The translations under genes were made by a program, and so were the position numbers. A stretch of 17,695 bases of DNA, from the NCBI GenBank assembly GCA_031969915.1, contig DALYJJ010000126.1, forward strand, positions 1 through 17,695, written 5' to 3'. Below are positions 5,249 to 13,399 of this stretch, piece after piece (within the stretch, counting starts at the first letter, position 1; each line of letters starts with the position of its first letter). This stretch comes from DALYJJ01 sp031969915 (GTDB lineage: Bacteria; Acidobacteriota; Terriglobia; Bryobacterales; Bryobacteraceae). A model generated the notes under the pieces. It did not search any database. It saw nothing but the letters and a program-made list of their open reading frames with translations, and was not told where the DNA came from.

Positions 5249-7946
5249 GGCCGCGAAGCCGGTCGTACATGGCCTGCTGCGACGATCCGATGGATCGCCA
5301 GTCGAATCGCTCCTCCACAATGCGCCGTGCCTGGAGTTGCATCTGGCGCCGGCGCTCGGGGTCCCGCAACAGGGCCAGGACCGCCGCCGCGAACGCCTGG
5401 CCTTCGCTTTCAATCCACACCCCGTTCCCCGACTCGAGATCCAAGCCGTTCACGCCGCGCGGCGTGCTGACGATCGCCTTGCCCATGGCCATCGCCTCCA
5501 TGATCTTGATGTTCGTCCCAGCGGAAGCAAGGAGCGGAGCGATCACCGCCTGCGCGCGCCGGTAGGCGGGCCGGACATCGGCAACGAAGTCCTCCACCAG
5601 GACGCTGTCCTGTTGCAGAGGCGGCTGCACGCGATCGCGATAGTGCTCCAGGTAATGCTGGCTCCGCGCTCCAGCGATGATGTGCAGCGACGCACCCGCG
5701 TCCCACAGCGCGGGCCAGACTTCGCGCAGGAACCAATCGATGGCAATCAGGTTCGGCAGGTGCGCGAAGGAGCCGATGAACAGGAGCCTCCCCGTCTCCA
5801 TCTCCGATTCCTGGCCCGGCTGGAAGCGTTCGAGATCGACCCCATTCGGCAGCACCTGGCAGTACGGCGCACGAATCGCCGCGGCGTCGGCCTCCGACAT
5901 CGCCACCACACAATCCACCGCGGACCACGCCCATTGCTCGAACGACACCCAGCGCGCCAATTGCTGCCGCAAGTCGTGCGAGGGCTTCTGGTCGAGCAAC
6001 TGCCGGTACAGATCGAGCGTCACATCGTGCTCCACCAGCACTGTCTTGGCCGGCTTACAGTCCGGAGCGTATTGGGCCATCTGCGTGAACTCCAGTTGCA
6101 CCACACCCGGATTCCACTTGCGAACCGTCTGCCGGAGGGCGGCATGAAAGGGCATCGAATCGAATTCTTCAACCACTTCCGGACGGTGCGTGAGCGGCCG
6201 CAGGTGCGAGCCGACGCGGCGCACCACCACGATCTCAACGCAAAGTTCCAACAGTTCACGCGGCGGGGGAGCGAGTTCCTCGGCGAAGTACATCAGCACC
6301 TGCTCATTGCGCAGCGCCCCGGCGCGCATCAGGTTGTACATGCGAACAGCGCCGCCGTGCGAGAGCGGAAACGGCGCATACGGACTGGCGATGAGTACCG
6401 CCGGCTTGCCCATCGGCTTCCGCGCTCCCGGAAAGACCGCCACGGAACCCGAGCCCAGGGCGAGGATCAGCAATTCATCCGACGCGGGCGCGGGCTCCAG
6501 CCAGGACGGCGCGCTCAGCGCCTCGCGCAGCGGCGTGAGCCGGGAAGCGGGCGCATCCTGCTCCGCCGCCCTTTCGTTCAGCCGGCCGATGGCTTCGCGC
6601 CAGAGCGCCCGGAACAGCCGCGGGTTCGCTACCGAGCGGGCAAGGAAGCGCAGGTAATTGCGCTCCAGGGCAAGTTCCAGTTCTTCCGGGCGAAGGTAGC
6701 GGGACGTGGTGGCGCGATGGCGGTGTTCCACCTTCGCTCCGCTCACGAACACGGAGGCCCAGCCCCGTTGCCAGGCACGAAATCCGAGATCGAGGTCCTC
6801 CACATAGGCGGGCGCGAAGGCTTCGCCGAAGCCGCCCAACGCGCGCAGTTTCCGCGTATCGTAGAGCGAACAGCCGCCGCTTCCGTAAAGGACGTAACTC
6901 TGATCCTCGCCCTCCAGCGGCACTTCGCAGCGCACGGGAAAGCCGGTGGAAGCGGGCGGACGGGGCATCACCGCCTTGCCCGTCTCCTCGCGGCGCAAGC
7001 CCTCGGGGAAGAAGATCTGCGCGGTGGCGCAGAACAGCTCCGGCACCGCCGCGAAGGCGCGCAGCAGCGGGGGGAAGAAACCGGCTGCCAGCACCATGTC
7101 GTTGTTGAGCAGCAGGGTGTGAGAATAACGCGCCAGCCGGATGCCGCAGTTCGCCGCCTTTGCGAACGAGAGCGGGAGCGAGTGGGTTTCCAGACGAATC
7201 GCGGGGTACGCCGCCGCCAACCACGGCGCCGTGCCATCGTCGGAACCGTTGTCGACGACGATCACTTCGCTGCGCGAAGGCAACTGAGGCGCCAGCGTGG
7301 GGAGCAAGCGTTCGAGCAAGGCCCGCCCATTGCGGCTGGGGATCACCACCGAGACGCCTTCGATCATCCGTCCGGGCGAGAGTCCGGCGCGCACGGGTGA
7401 CATCCGCGTTCTCCGCCACGCCGCCAACGCGCCCGCCCACAGCGCGGCCCGGTACAACAGCGGCCGGCGAAACGCGGCCGGATGGCGGAGCCTCCAGAAC
7501 AGCGTATACGTCGCGCCGCCGGGCCTCAGTTCCCATCGGACGAAGTTCTTCAGCCGCCATAGCAGGTGCCGCGCCACGGCCTTCGCCGCCCGCGGCCGCA
7601 AAAGGAAATGGTCAAGGTTCTCGTTGAAATATACGACTCGCGCCGGGGCGATCCGGTGCGCAAGTCCGCGCAAGCGCCAGTAGGGCATTCGCGGCTGCAG
7701 CAGGATCGCGGCAAAGCGCGCCTGGCGCCCACCCAGGGCCTCACGGCAGCGCCTGAGGTTGTCTTCCAACGGCCGCTTCGGATTGTACGGGATCCACTCG
7801 CCGCGGCGGGCGGCGAATTCGCTGACTACCAGGAGAGGCAAGTCCGGCGCCAGCGCCTGCACGCGTTCCAGAAAGACGTCCCAAAGGTCTTCGGAACCGG
7901 AGCAGAACGCCAGAAGAACGGGCGCCTTTAGATCAGGTCCCGCCAC
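5235..7946 (-). CDS. Three-part glycosyltransferase: unknown N-domain, GT2 and GT4
   Basis: This 903-residue protein carries two glycosyltransferase modules in one chain and probably builds a surface polysaccharide or glycan from nucleotide sugars on the cytoplasmic face. Residues 1-195 form an unrecognised domain (APVLLAFCSGS near the start, VYFNENLDHF near 105-114). The GT2 module (about 197-450) shows VSVVIPSRNGRALLERL, VDNGSDDGT, the metal-site region LLLNNDM and the likely general base in YVEDLDLGFRAW. The GT4 module (about 513-900) shows SPYAPFPLSHGGAVR, VLPNGVDLERF, LLFIGSFAHLPN and the nucleotide-binding GTNIKIMEAMAMGKAIVST. I choose GTG 7946 because GGAGG (complement of 7951-7955) lies four bases ahead; an ATG at 7982 in the same frame lies deeper in the upstream gene and lacks this site. 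The start overlaps the upstream gene by 19 bases, implying coupling. There are no transmembrane helices. The fusion is read through one uninterrupted frame. Confidence 0.92.
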   Translation of the reverse strand: MAGPDLKAPVLLAFCSGSEDLWDVFLERVQALAPDLPLLVVSEFAARRGEWIPYNPKRPLEDNLRRCREALGGRQARFAAILLQPRMPYWRLRGLAHRIAPARVVYFNENLDHFLLRPRAAKAVARHLLWRLKNFVRWELRPGGATYTLFWRLRHPAAFRRPLLYRAALWAGALAAWRRTRMSPVRAGLSPGRMIEGVSVVIPSRNGRALLERLLPTLAPQLPSRSEVIVVDNGSDDGTAPWLAAAYPAIRLETHSLPLSFAKAANCGIRLARYSHTLLLNNDMVLAAGFFPPLLRAFAAVPELFCATAQIFFPEGLRREETGKAVMPRPPASTGFPVRCEVPLEGEDQSYVLYGSGGCSLYDTRKLRALGGFGEAFAPAYVEDLDLGFRAWQRGWASVFVSGAKVEHRHRATTSRYLRPEELELALERNYLRFLARSVANPRLFRALWREAIGRLNERAAEQDAPASRLTPLREALSAPSWLEPAPASDELLILALGSGSVAVFPGARKPMGKPAVLIASPYAPFPLSHGGAVRMYNLMRAGALRNEQVLMYFAEELAPPPRELLELCVEIVVVRRVGSHLRPLTHRPEVVEEFDSMPFHAALRQTVRKWNPGVVQLEFTQMAQYAPDCKPAKTVLVEHDVTLDLYRQLLDQKPSHDLRQQLARWVSFEQWAWSAVDCVVAMSEADAAAIRAPYCQVLPNGVDLERFQPGQESEMETGRLLFIGSFAHLPNLIAIDWFLREVWPALWDAGASLHIIAGARSQHYLEHYRDRVQPPLQQDSVLVEDFVADVRPAYRRAQAVIAPLLASAGTNIKIMEAMAMGKAIVSTPRGVNGLDLESGNGVWIESEGQAFAAAVLALLRDPERRRQMQLQARRIVEERFDWRSIGSSQQAMYDRLRGPKDE

Positions 7947-9016
7947 TGCGCCTCCAGCCGCCCGGCTTCCGCTTGTTCCCAAAGCGCCAGGGCCTGGGAG
8001 CAGAAGGCCGTCGAAACCGGATTTGCGAACGGCATGCGCCGGCCCGCTTTCTGGCCGAAACAGAAGCCGCCGTCGATCCGCGGGTCGGCGTGGTCGTACT
8101 GGAACACCGCCGCCGCGCGGGCTTCCTCCGCCGCGGAGGCTTGATCGAGCGGCGCCGCGCCCAGCGCATCGGCGTAGAGGCGAGCCCGCAGCAATTGGGC
8201 ATAGACGTCGCTGCGGGCGAACTCGGGCGCGATGTCTCGCAAGAGCGCACCCGCCCGTTCGATACCCTCCACGATCGCCGCCCGCACCTCCGGCCGCCCG
8301 CTGCGAGGCATGGCGCCTTCCAGGAAGTAGCAGAAGGCGTGCAGGCGGTCCATCACCTTTTCGCGCTCCGGCGCGCCGGGCAGAAACAGGGGAGCGTTTC
8401 CGAGCGCCAAGGCGAGCACCCGCTCGTACTGCTCCTCGAACTCCGGCTCACCGGTCTCCTCGTGCAATTCCAGCCAGGCCAGCGCCGACTTCAGTTGAAA
8501 ACATCCGGGCTCGCGCGACCAGCGCTGCTCAAAAGGAAGAGGCTCGAAACCCGGCAACGCGAGGATCGGAGGGATCGGTGAGTAGCCGGCAAAGCGGCGG
8601 ATCATCGACCGCCCGGCCCGGATCGCACCGCCCAGGTACTCTTCGTTCTTCGTTACCCGCCACAGAGCCAGCAAGCCGCGCGCGATGATCCCCGAATCGA
8701 AGAAATACACGTGGTTTTCCGGGACATCTCCCGCTTCGCACCACTCGAACGGGTACACGCCAAGCGCTTCGTTCCAGGCCGCACGGCAGAGAAACCGCCC
8801 GGATCGTTCCGCGGCTTCCAGGAACTCCCCGTCGCCAGTGAGGCGATGCAGGAAGACCAGCGCGCTGACTGCGTAGCCGGTGATCTCCGTGGAGACGCGC
8901 GCGTTGCGGTCCTGGTCGCAAAGATAGTACCGCGCCACGCCGCCGCTCGGGGTCTGAATGCCGGAACGGGAAAACCACAGGCCCGCGCGAGCCGCGATAA
9001 CCGATGTTGTCAGCAA
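7928..9016 (-). CDS. Six-hairpin (alpha/alpha) glycosidase-like protein, VpsJ-like
   Basis: This protein of about 362 residues is rich in repeated amphipathic helices, as in the (alpha/alpha)6-barrel families that bind or epimerise sugars. Examples of the helix-loop signature are STEITGYAVSALVFLHRLTG, YFFDSGIIARGLLALWRVT, SALAWLELHEETGEPEFEEQ, HAFCYFLEGAM and DPRIDGGFCFG. Proteins of this look occur in exopolysaccharide clusters (VpsJ-type annotation), and the directly coupled glycosyltransferase gene downstream supports a role in a surface glycan. I cannot assign a reaction. There is no signal peptide from the chosen start. The start is uncertain: the frame stays open to 9229, but that would overlap the divergent gene. 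TTG 9016 is the best I find, with GGAGA about eleven bases upstream and homology-like sequence starting soon after. The cytoplasmic location is inferred. The gene is divergent from the small secreted-protein gene, with only 46 bases between the starts. Confidence 0.7.
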   Translation of the reverse strand: MLTTSVIAARAGLWFSRSGIQTPSGGVARYYLCDQDRNARVSTEITGYAVSALVFLHRLTGDGEFLEAAERSGRFLCRAAWNEALGVYPFEWCEAGDVPENHVYFFDSGIIARGLLALWRVTKNEEYLGGAIRAGRSMIRRFAGYSPIPPILALPGFEPLPFEQRWSREPGCFQLKSALAWLELHEETGEPEFEEQYERVLALALGNAPLFLPGAPEREKVMDRLHAFCYFLEGAMPRSGRPEVRAAIVEGIERAGALLRDIAPEFARSDVYAQLLRARLYADALGAAPLDQASAAEEARAAAVFQYDHADPRIDGGFCFGQKAGRRMPFANPVSTAFCSQALALWEQAEAGRLEAQWRDLI

Positions 9017-9062
9017 ATGCGAGAGTTCTCCGGGGAAAGGGAAGTGATTGATATTGTAGCGT

Positions 9063-9707
9063 ATGCTAGGAGTTGTGGGGAGTGCTGGGGTGCGCTGGTT
9101 TCTTGGAGTCCTGGCGGCGGCGGCAGCGGTCGCGCAGACGCCCGCGCCCGGCCTGTTGCGCGGTGAGTTGCTGGATCGGGAAGGCGAAGCGCGGGCCGGC
9201 CTGCTGGTGATTCGCGCCGACGACAGCAAAGTCTATCGCTGCGCCTATGACGCCCGCACGCTCTTCGAACGCAGCCGCCTGTTGATCGGCTCGGCCACCA
9301 TCAAGTTTGGCGAGCGCATTGAGGCGGTGGCCGATTCGGCCGACTCGGCCTGCTACCTGCGGACGGTCCACGTGGCCGAAGCGCCGCCCGCCCGCCGCCT
9401 GCCGCCCCGCCGTCCGGTGACAACCAGCGGATCGAGCGTTCTGGACAACCTGTTTCCGCGCGGCAACCTGACCTACGCCGGTGTGATCCTCAAACTGAAT
9501 CCGGAGCGGCTGGTTCTGCGCACCCGCGATGCGCGGGAGCACACCATTTTCCTCCGCCCCGACACGCGGTACCTGGAGCAAGGCACGTCTGCGGGATTTC
9601 CGGCTCTGCGCGTGAACACGCGCGTATTCGTGCGCGCGGGCCGAAACTTCGAGAACGTGCTCGAGGCCTTTCAAGTGGTCTGGGGCGACATCCTGCCGCG
9701 CCCCTGA
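9063..9707 (+). CDS. Secreted hypothetical protein with two DUF5666-like halves
   Basis: This protein of up to 214 residues is predicted to be exported: a hydrophobic segment (WFLGVLAAAAAVAQ, 12-25) follows a short start and ends in a signal-peptidase-like AVAQ/TPA site. The mature part appears to contain two related beta-rich units. The first is about 45-105 (LLVIRADDSKVYRCAYDART then LLIGSATIKFGERIEAVAD). The second is about 138-210 (VILKLNPERLVLRTRDARE then LRVNTRVFVRAGRNF). They are joined by an Arg/Pro-rich linker (110-118). The pattern of a short strand pair, a threonine or aspartate turn, then a G-x-R/V-F/I strand resembles DUF5666-type domains; this is a family impression, not a search. 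ATG 9063 lacks a Shine-Dalgarno sequence. The in-frame GTG at 9090 has GGAG about seven bases ahead and still keeps the signal peptide, so it may be the true start. The function is unknown. It is convergent with the TonB-dependent receptor. Confidence 0.68.
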   Translation: MLGVVGSAGVRWFLGVLAAAAAVAQTPAPGLLRGELLDREGEARAGLLVIRADDSKVYRCAYDARTLFERSRLLIGSATIKFGERIEAVADSADSACYLRTVHVAEAPPARRLPPRRPVTTSGSSVLDNLFPRGNLTYAGVILKLNPERLVLRTRDAREHTIFLRPDTRYLEQGTSAGFPALRVNTRVFVRAGRNFENVLEAFQVVWGDILPRP

Positions 9708-9708
9708 C

Positions 9709-9741
9709 GCCACCGCCCGGCAGAGGGTTCCGGGCGGCGGC
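9709..9741. terminator. GC-rich hairpin between convergent genes
   Basis: An eight-base perfect stem, CCGCCCGG at 9713-9720 with CCGGGCGG at 9730-9737, closes a nine-base loop. After one A/C mismatch it extends by three more pairs (9709-9711 with 9739-9741). It lies just after the stop of the secreted-protein gene and about 30 bases past the stop of the receptor gene, so it could end transcription from both sides. Neither strand has a run of T after the stem, so it is not a classic intrinsic terminator. The stem is seen; the terminator role is inferred. Confidence 0.45.
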
Positions 9742-9770
9742 CAAAGGGTGCGATCCGCCGGGCTGGCGGC

Positions 9771-12700
9771 CTAGAAGATGAACTTGGCGGTCAACTGAAT
9801 CCGGCGCGGGTAGTTTGATTGGTTGTTGGCCCTGATTTCCCCAAACAGCGCGTTGCGCGGGTCAGTGTTCGGCGCGGGCAGTTGTGCACGATTCATGGTG
9901 TTCAGGAACTCAGCTTTGAACTGGAAGTTGTAGCGTTCGGCGAAGACCGTGTTCTTGATGAGCGACGCGTCCCAATTGTTCACGCCGTCGGCGCGGAGCC
10001 AACTGAAGCGCAGCGGGAAGTAGCGGATGTTGGACTGCAATTGATCCGCGAGGAAGCCCGCCTGCGTGTTGAACCACCGCTCGCGCGCCGGGTTGTCCAG
10101 CTTGATATCGGCGATGTTACCGATATGGGCAATATTGCCGAAGCCGATCGGCGCGCCGGACTGGCGCGTGTAGATCGCCGAAAGCTGCCAGCCTCCGATG
10201 AAGCCGTTGACCACGCGGCTGACGCCCGATCCGAGCGCCTTGTTCCGGCCGATGGGGAGTTCCCAGATGCCGCTGGCGACGAAGCGATGAGGGATGTCGA
10301 AATCGGAGATGGTCTCCAGCGGCATGGCGTCCGCGGCGTTCAGGTAGGACGCCGCCTCCATAAACTTCGACCAGGTGTAATTGCCCTGCAGCGTGAAGCC
10401 TTTCGAGAATCGGCGTTCGAACTGCATTTGCATCGAGTGATACCAGGAGTAGCCTTGGTTCGTCGTGGTATTCAGATCGCCGAACTGCGGGAACGGACGG
10501 AGCAGCGCGGACCGGCTGCGGTTGGCGTTGGCACTGAGATTCGGAGCCGACACCGGCACCAGACCGCGGAACGGATTCACCTGGTTGCCGCTCAGGTAGT
10601 TGTTCCGCGCAACCATCGCGGGTGTGCGGATGAGGTCGCCGTTCAGGTATTCGTTCGGGATCGCATTCAGGTTGCGCGTGATCTCAAGACGAGTCCCGCG
10701 GTTGCCGACGTAACCCACCTCGAGCAGGAAGCCCTTCGGAAGTTCGCGCTGAAAACCGAATTGCCACCGTTGCATGAACGGCATTTTCGGATTCTCATTG
10801 AAGAACGTCAGACCGGTATCGATGCCGGTTTCCGCTCCGAGGCTGGCGCCGAAGATCGGGAAAAGCTGCGCGCTCGGAAGCGGATTGGCGAGCGTTGCCG
10901 ACGGCGAGAGGTAGTTGTTGGTGGTGAACTGGAAGTCGGTGTTCCGGGAGAAGCCGGTCTGGAACACGTCGCTCCGGCGCTGCCCGAGGAAACCATAGAA
11001 GACGCCGTAGCCGCCACGAACGACGGTTCTGGAAGTGGCCTGGTAGGCGAAGCCGAAGCGCGGCAGCAGGTTCAACTTCGGCGCCTGATACAGCCCTGAA
11101 GGCTGTCCGTTCACGCCGGCAAATGTCAATCCGCCTCGGATGTTGAACGCGGAAGCGGGGCGCTCCGCCAGGGGCGTGTTGGCATAGACCGCGCGCGCCT
11201 GCGACTCCCACGGGAAAGTCGCAGCCGGATCGAAGCCACGCACGGTGCGGTTGTAGCGCTCCTCGAGCGGCGTTTCGAACTCCCAACGGAGGCCGAGACT
11301 TAGCGTCAGCTTACGGGTGACCTTCCAATCGTCCTGGAAGAAGAATCCCCAGGAGGTCGACTGCTCGGCATACGAAGCGGGGCGCCAGATGCCGCCACCG
11401 GTTGGCAATCCGAGCAGCAGCGCCGCCACGGTTTGCCCCTGATTGTTGGGCGCGCCCGGCGAATTCTGGTAGGGCCCTCGGGTCCACTGGGTCTCAAAGG
11501 TGAGCTGCGCGGTGACGTTGTTTCCGAACTCAACGCGGTTCTCACGGTACGCCCGGAACTCCGCTCCGAACTTCAGGAAGTGGGAGCCCTGCGCCTTGGA
11601 GAGAATCGCATTGACGTTGTGCGTGTCGTTCGGGCGCCACTCGCCGCCGCCCGCCGTTCCCTGGTAGCCGGGCAGGTCAATGCGCGGGAACTTGCGGAGG
11701 TCATCGGAGGTGAGCGTATTGAGGTAGGAGGGCAAGCCAAGTTGGGTGAGATCGAAACCGATCGAGTCGTACGGCGCGCTGTCGCCGCGGATGAACCGGT
11801 TGTAGCCGTAGCGCAGGTTGAGCACTGTCGTCGGCGAGATGGTATGCACGTCGTCGATCACCGCGGCCCGCGAGATGAACTGGAACAGGTTGCCCGTGGC
11901 CTCATTGTCGAAGTAGTCGTTGTACGTGCTGTTCCGGTCGTACCAGTTCAACCGGACGAAGAGACGATTGGCATCGTTCACCACCTGGTCGACGCGAATC
12001 GTGTTCGAGAGGTAATCGGCGTGTTCCACCAGTTCGGGCCGCTGGAAGTTGTTCTGCACGCCCGACTGGCGAGGGTCGGGAAAGTACTTCAGGATGTTCC
12101 GCGCCACGGGGCTGATGAGACTCGCCGGGATGACGTTGCCGGCGAACGGATCGCGTTCGATCAGCCGGTTGCCGGAGACCACGACTTCCCGGCCCGAGAA
12201 CGGGTTGTAGATCTGATACTGCGTGGGGTTGGGTAATGTGAACAGCTCGGAGAAATCGCCCTGCTTCATCTTCACCGTGGGCACGGTGGGAGTGCCGTTG
12301 TTGCGGGGCCGGTCTTCCAGGATGCCCTCAAATCCGTATAGAAAGAAGGTCTTGTTCTTGCCGTTGTACAGTTTGGGCAGGTACACCGGGCCGCTCACCG
12401 AACCGCCGTACCGGTTATAAGTGAAGTCGGCGCGCGGGACGCCGTTCAGGTTCGCGAAATAGTCGTTGGCGAAGAGGCTGGGCACCATCTTGTTGAAGTA
12501 CGCCGTGCCATGCAGCGCATTGGTGCCCGACTTGATCGAGATGTTCGTCACGCCGCCCTCGGTCTGCCCGAAGCTCGCATCGAAGGTGGCGGTCTGGACC
12601 TTAAACTCCTGCACGATGTCGGCCGGCGGCACGTAGGAGGCGATGACCTCGCCGTTGTTCGCCGTCGCCGTCGCCACAGAACCGTCGAGCGTCACGTCCG

Positions 12701-13268
12701 ACCGGTTGGCGCGCGTCCCGTCCATCGAGTAGCCGACAATGTGGGTGGGCTCGAAGGGGCGGTCGAGCCGCTGATCGCGGTTGAACGCGACGCCGCTGGC
12801 CAGACCGATCAGGAACATCGGGTTGCCGTGGGGCACCGGCAGGTCGGCCACGCGCTTGGCGTCGATGACCGTGCCCAGAGACGCCGAGGCGGTGTTGAGC
12901 AGTGGCGTCTCACCCACCACCGTGATGCTCTGTTCCGTTCCGCCGACTTCGAGGGAGATCACCAGTTCGAGGCGGTCGTTCACGCGGATTTCCACGTCGT
13001 CCCGGATGTACTTCTTGAACCCGCTGACCTCCGCTTCCACGCGGTAGAGCCCCGGGATCAGGTAGGTGGCCTGGTAGAACCCGTCCTGGTTGGCAGGAAC
13101 GGTTTGGGCCGTTCCCATGTTCTTGCTGGTGACTTTCACACGGGCGCCCGGGACGGCGGCGCCGCTGGCATCGAGAACTCTGCCGATGAGACTGCCTCGG
13201 GACTCCTGCCCCCAGGCGGAAACGGCTACGACGGCGCAGGCTAGAGCGGACAGGGCTAGCTTGGACAT
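9771..13268 (-). CDS. Oar-like TonB-dependent receptor with carboxypeptidase-regulatory-like domain
   Basis: This predicted outer-membrane protein of 1165 residues takes up an unknown ligand, probably an oligosaccharide or peptide, using TonB energy. A signal peptide covers about 1-20 (KLALSALACAVVAVSAWG). A CarboxypepD_reg-like beta-sandwich covers about 24-107 (GSLIGRVLDASGAAVPGARV, GLYRVEAEVSGFKKY). The plug follows at about 112-250 (SITVVGETPLLNT, YSMDGTRANRSDVTLDGS, GQTEGGVTNISIKSGTN). The rest is a barrel rich in alternating aromatic/polar strands, ending in phenylalanine (TAKFIF) as outer-membrane barrels do. I see no distinct TonB box. Length and order match the Oar-like receptors abundant in Acidobacteriota. 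The start is decided by AAGGAG (complement of 13277-13282), eight bases before ATG 13268, and by the signal peptide; an earlier in-frame start at 13358 adds a non-secretory N-terminus. The gene is divergent from a membrane-anchored regulator. Family very secure; substrate unknown. Confidence 0.95.
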   Translation of the reverse strand: MSKLALSALACAVVAVSAWGQESRGSLIGRVLDASGAAVPGARVKVTSKNMGTAQTVPANQDGFYQATYLIPGLYRVEAEVSGFKKYIRDDVEIRVNDRLELVISLEVGGTEQSITVVGETPLLNTASASLGTVIDAKRVADLPVPHGNPMFLIGLASGVAFNRDQRLDRPFEPTHIVGYSMDGTRANRSDVTLDGSVATATANNGEVIASYVPPADIVQEFKVQTATFDASFGQTEGGVTNISIKSGTNALHGTAYFNKMVPSLFANDYFANLNGVPRADFTYNRYGGSVSGPVYLPKLYNGKNKTFFLYGFEGILEDRPRNNGTPTVPTVKMKQGDFSELFTLPNPTQYQIYNPFSGREVVVSGNRLIERDPFAGNVIPASLISPVARNILKYFPDPRQSGVQNNFQRPELVEHADYLSNTIRVDQVVNDANRLFVRLNWYDRNSTYNDYFDNEATGNLFQFISRAAVIDDVHTISPTTVLNLRYGYNRFIRGDSAPYDSIGFDLTQLGLPSYLNTLTSDDLRKFPRIDLPGYQGTAGGGEWRPNDTHNVNAILSKAQGSHFLKFGAEFRAYRENRVEFGNNVTAQLTFETQWTRGPYQNSPGAPNNQGQTVAALLLGLPTGGGIWRPASYAEQSTSWGFFFQDDWKVTRKLTLSLGLRWEFETPLEERYNRTVRGFDPAATFPWESQARAVYANTPLAERPASAFNIRGGLTFAGVNGQPSGLYQAPKLNLLPRFGFAYQATSRTVVRGGYGVFYGFLGQRRSDVFQTGFSRNTDFQFTTNNYLSPSATLANPLPSAQLFPIFGASLGAETGIDTGLTFFNENPKMPFMQRWQFGFQRELPKGFLLEVGYVGNRGTRLEITRNLNAIPNEYLNGDLIRTPAMVARNNYLSGNQVNPFRGLVPVSAPNLSANANRSRSALLRPFPQFGDLNTTTNQGYSWYHSMQMQFERRFSKGFTLQGNYTWSKFMEAASYLNAADAMPLETISDFDIPHRFVASGIWELPIGRNKALGSGVSRVVNGFIGGWQLSAIYTRQSGAPIGFGNIAHIGNIADIKLDNPARERWFNTQAGFLADQLQSNIRYFPLRFSWLRADGVNNWDASLIKNTVFAERYNFQFKAEFLNTMNRAQLPAPNTDPRNALFGEIRANNQSNYPRRIQLTAKFIF

Positions 13269-13329
13269 GGATGCGACTCCTTGAAGCGACGGCTGCATTG
13301 TTGTAGCCCGTTTTGAGGCCGCAAGTGAA

Positions 13330-13358
13330 GTAATCAACGGCAGGAAACCGGTAGTCAA
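13330..13358 (-). promoter_or_regulatory. Possible sigma70-type promoter of the receptor gene
   Basis: On the minus strand TTGACT (complement of 13353-13358, five of six to the -35 consensus) is followed after exactly 17 bases by GATTAC (complement of 13330-13335, three of six to the -10 consensus). Transcription would start near 13323, about 55 bases before the receptor ATG. The -10 match is poor, so activation by a regulator may be needed. A near-repeat, ATCAACGGCAGG (13333-13344) and GTCAACCTGTACC (13354-13366), could be binding half-sites. All of this is inference from motif matching. Confidence 0.3.
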
Positions 13359-13399
13359 CCTGTACCACCGGATTCTGTAACGTGCGGTAAGCTGTTGAA

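Noticed and set aside
5025..7400. A 791-codon plus-strand open frame opposite the glycosyltransferase
   Set aside because: Both glycosyltransferase modules with their motifs are on the minus strand in one frame; the plus frame lacks motifs and shows the composition of an antisense shadow.
9819..11099. A 426-codon plus-strand open frame inside the receptor gene
   Set aside because: It is antisense to the barrel of the TonB-dependent receptor and has no recognisable domain.
13269..13399. A cobalamin riboswitch or other structured leader for the TonB-dependent receptor
   Set aside because: The region is only 131 bases and shared with a divergent gene; no conserved B12-box-like sequence or extended pairing is visible, and the receptor is of Oar type rather than BtuB type.
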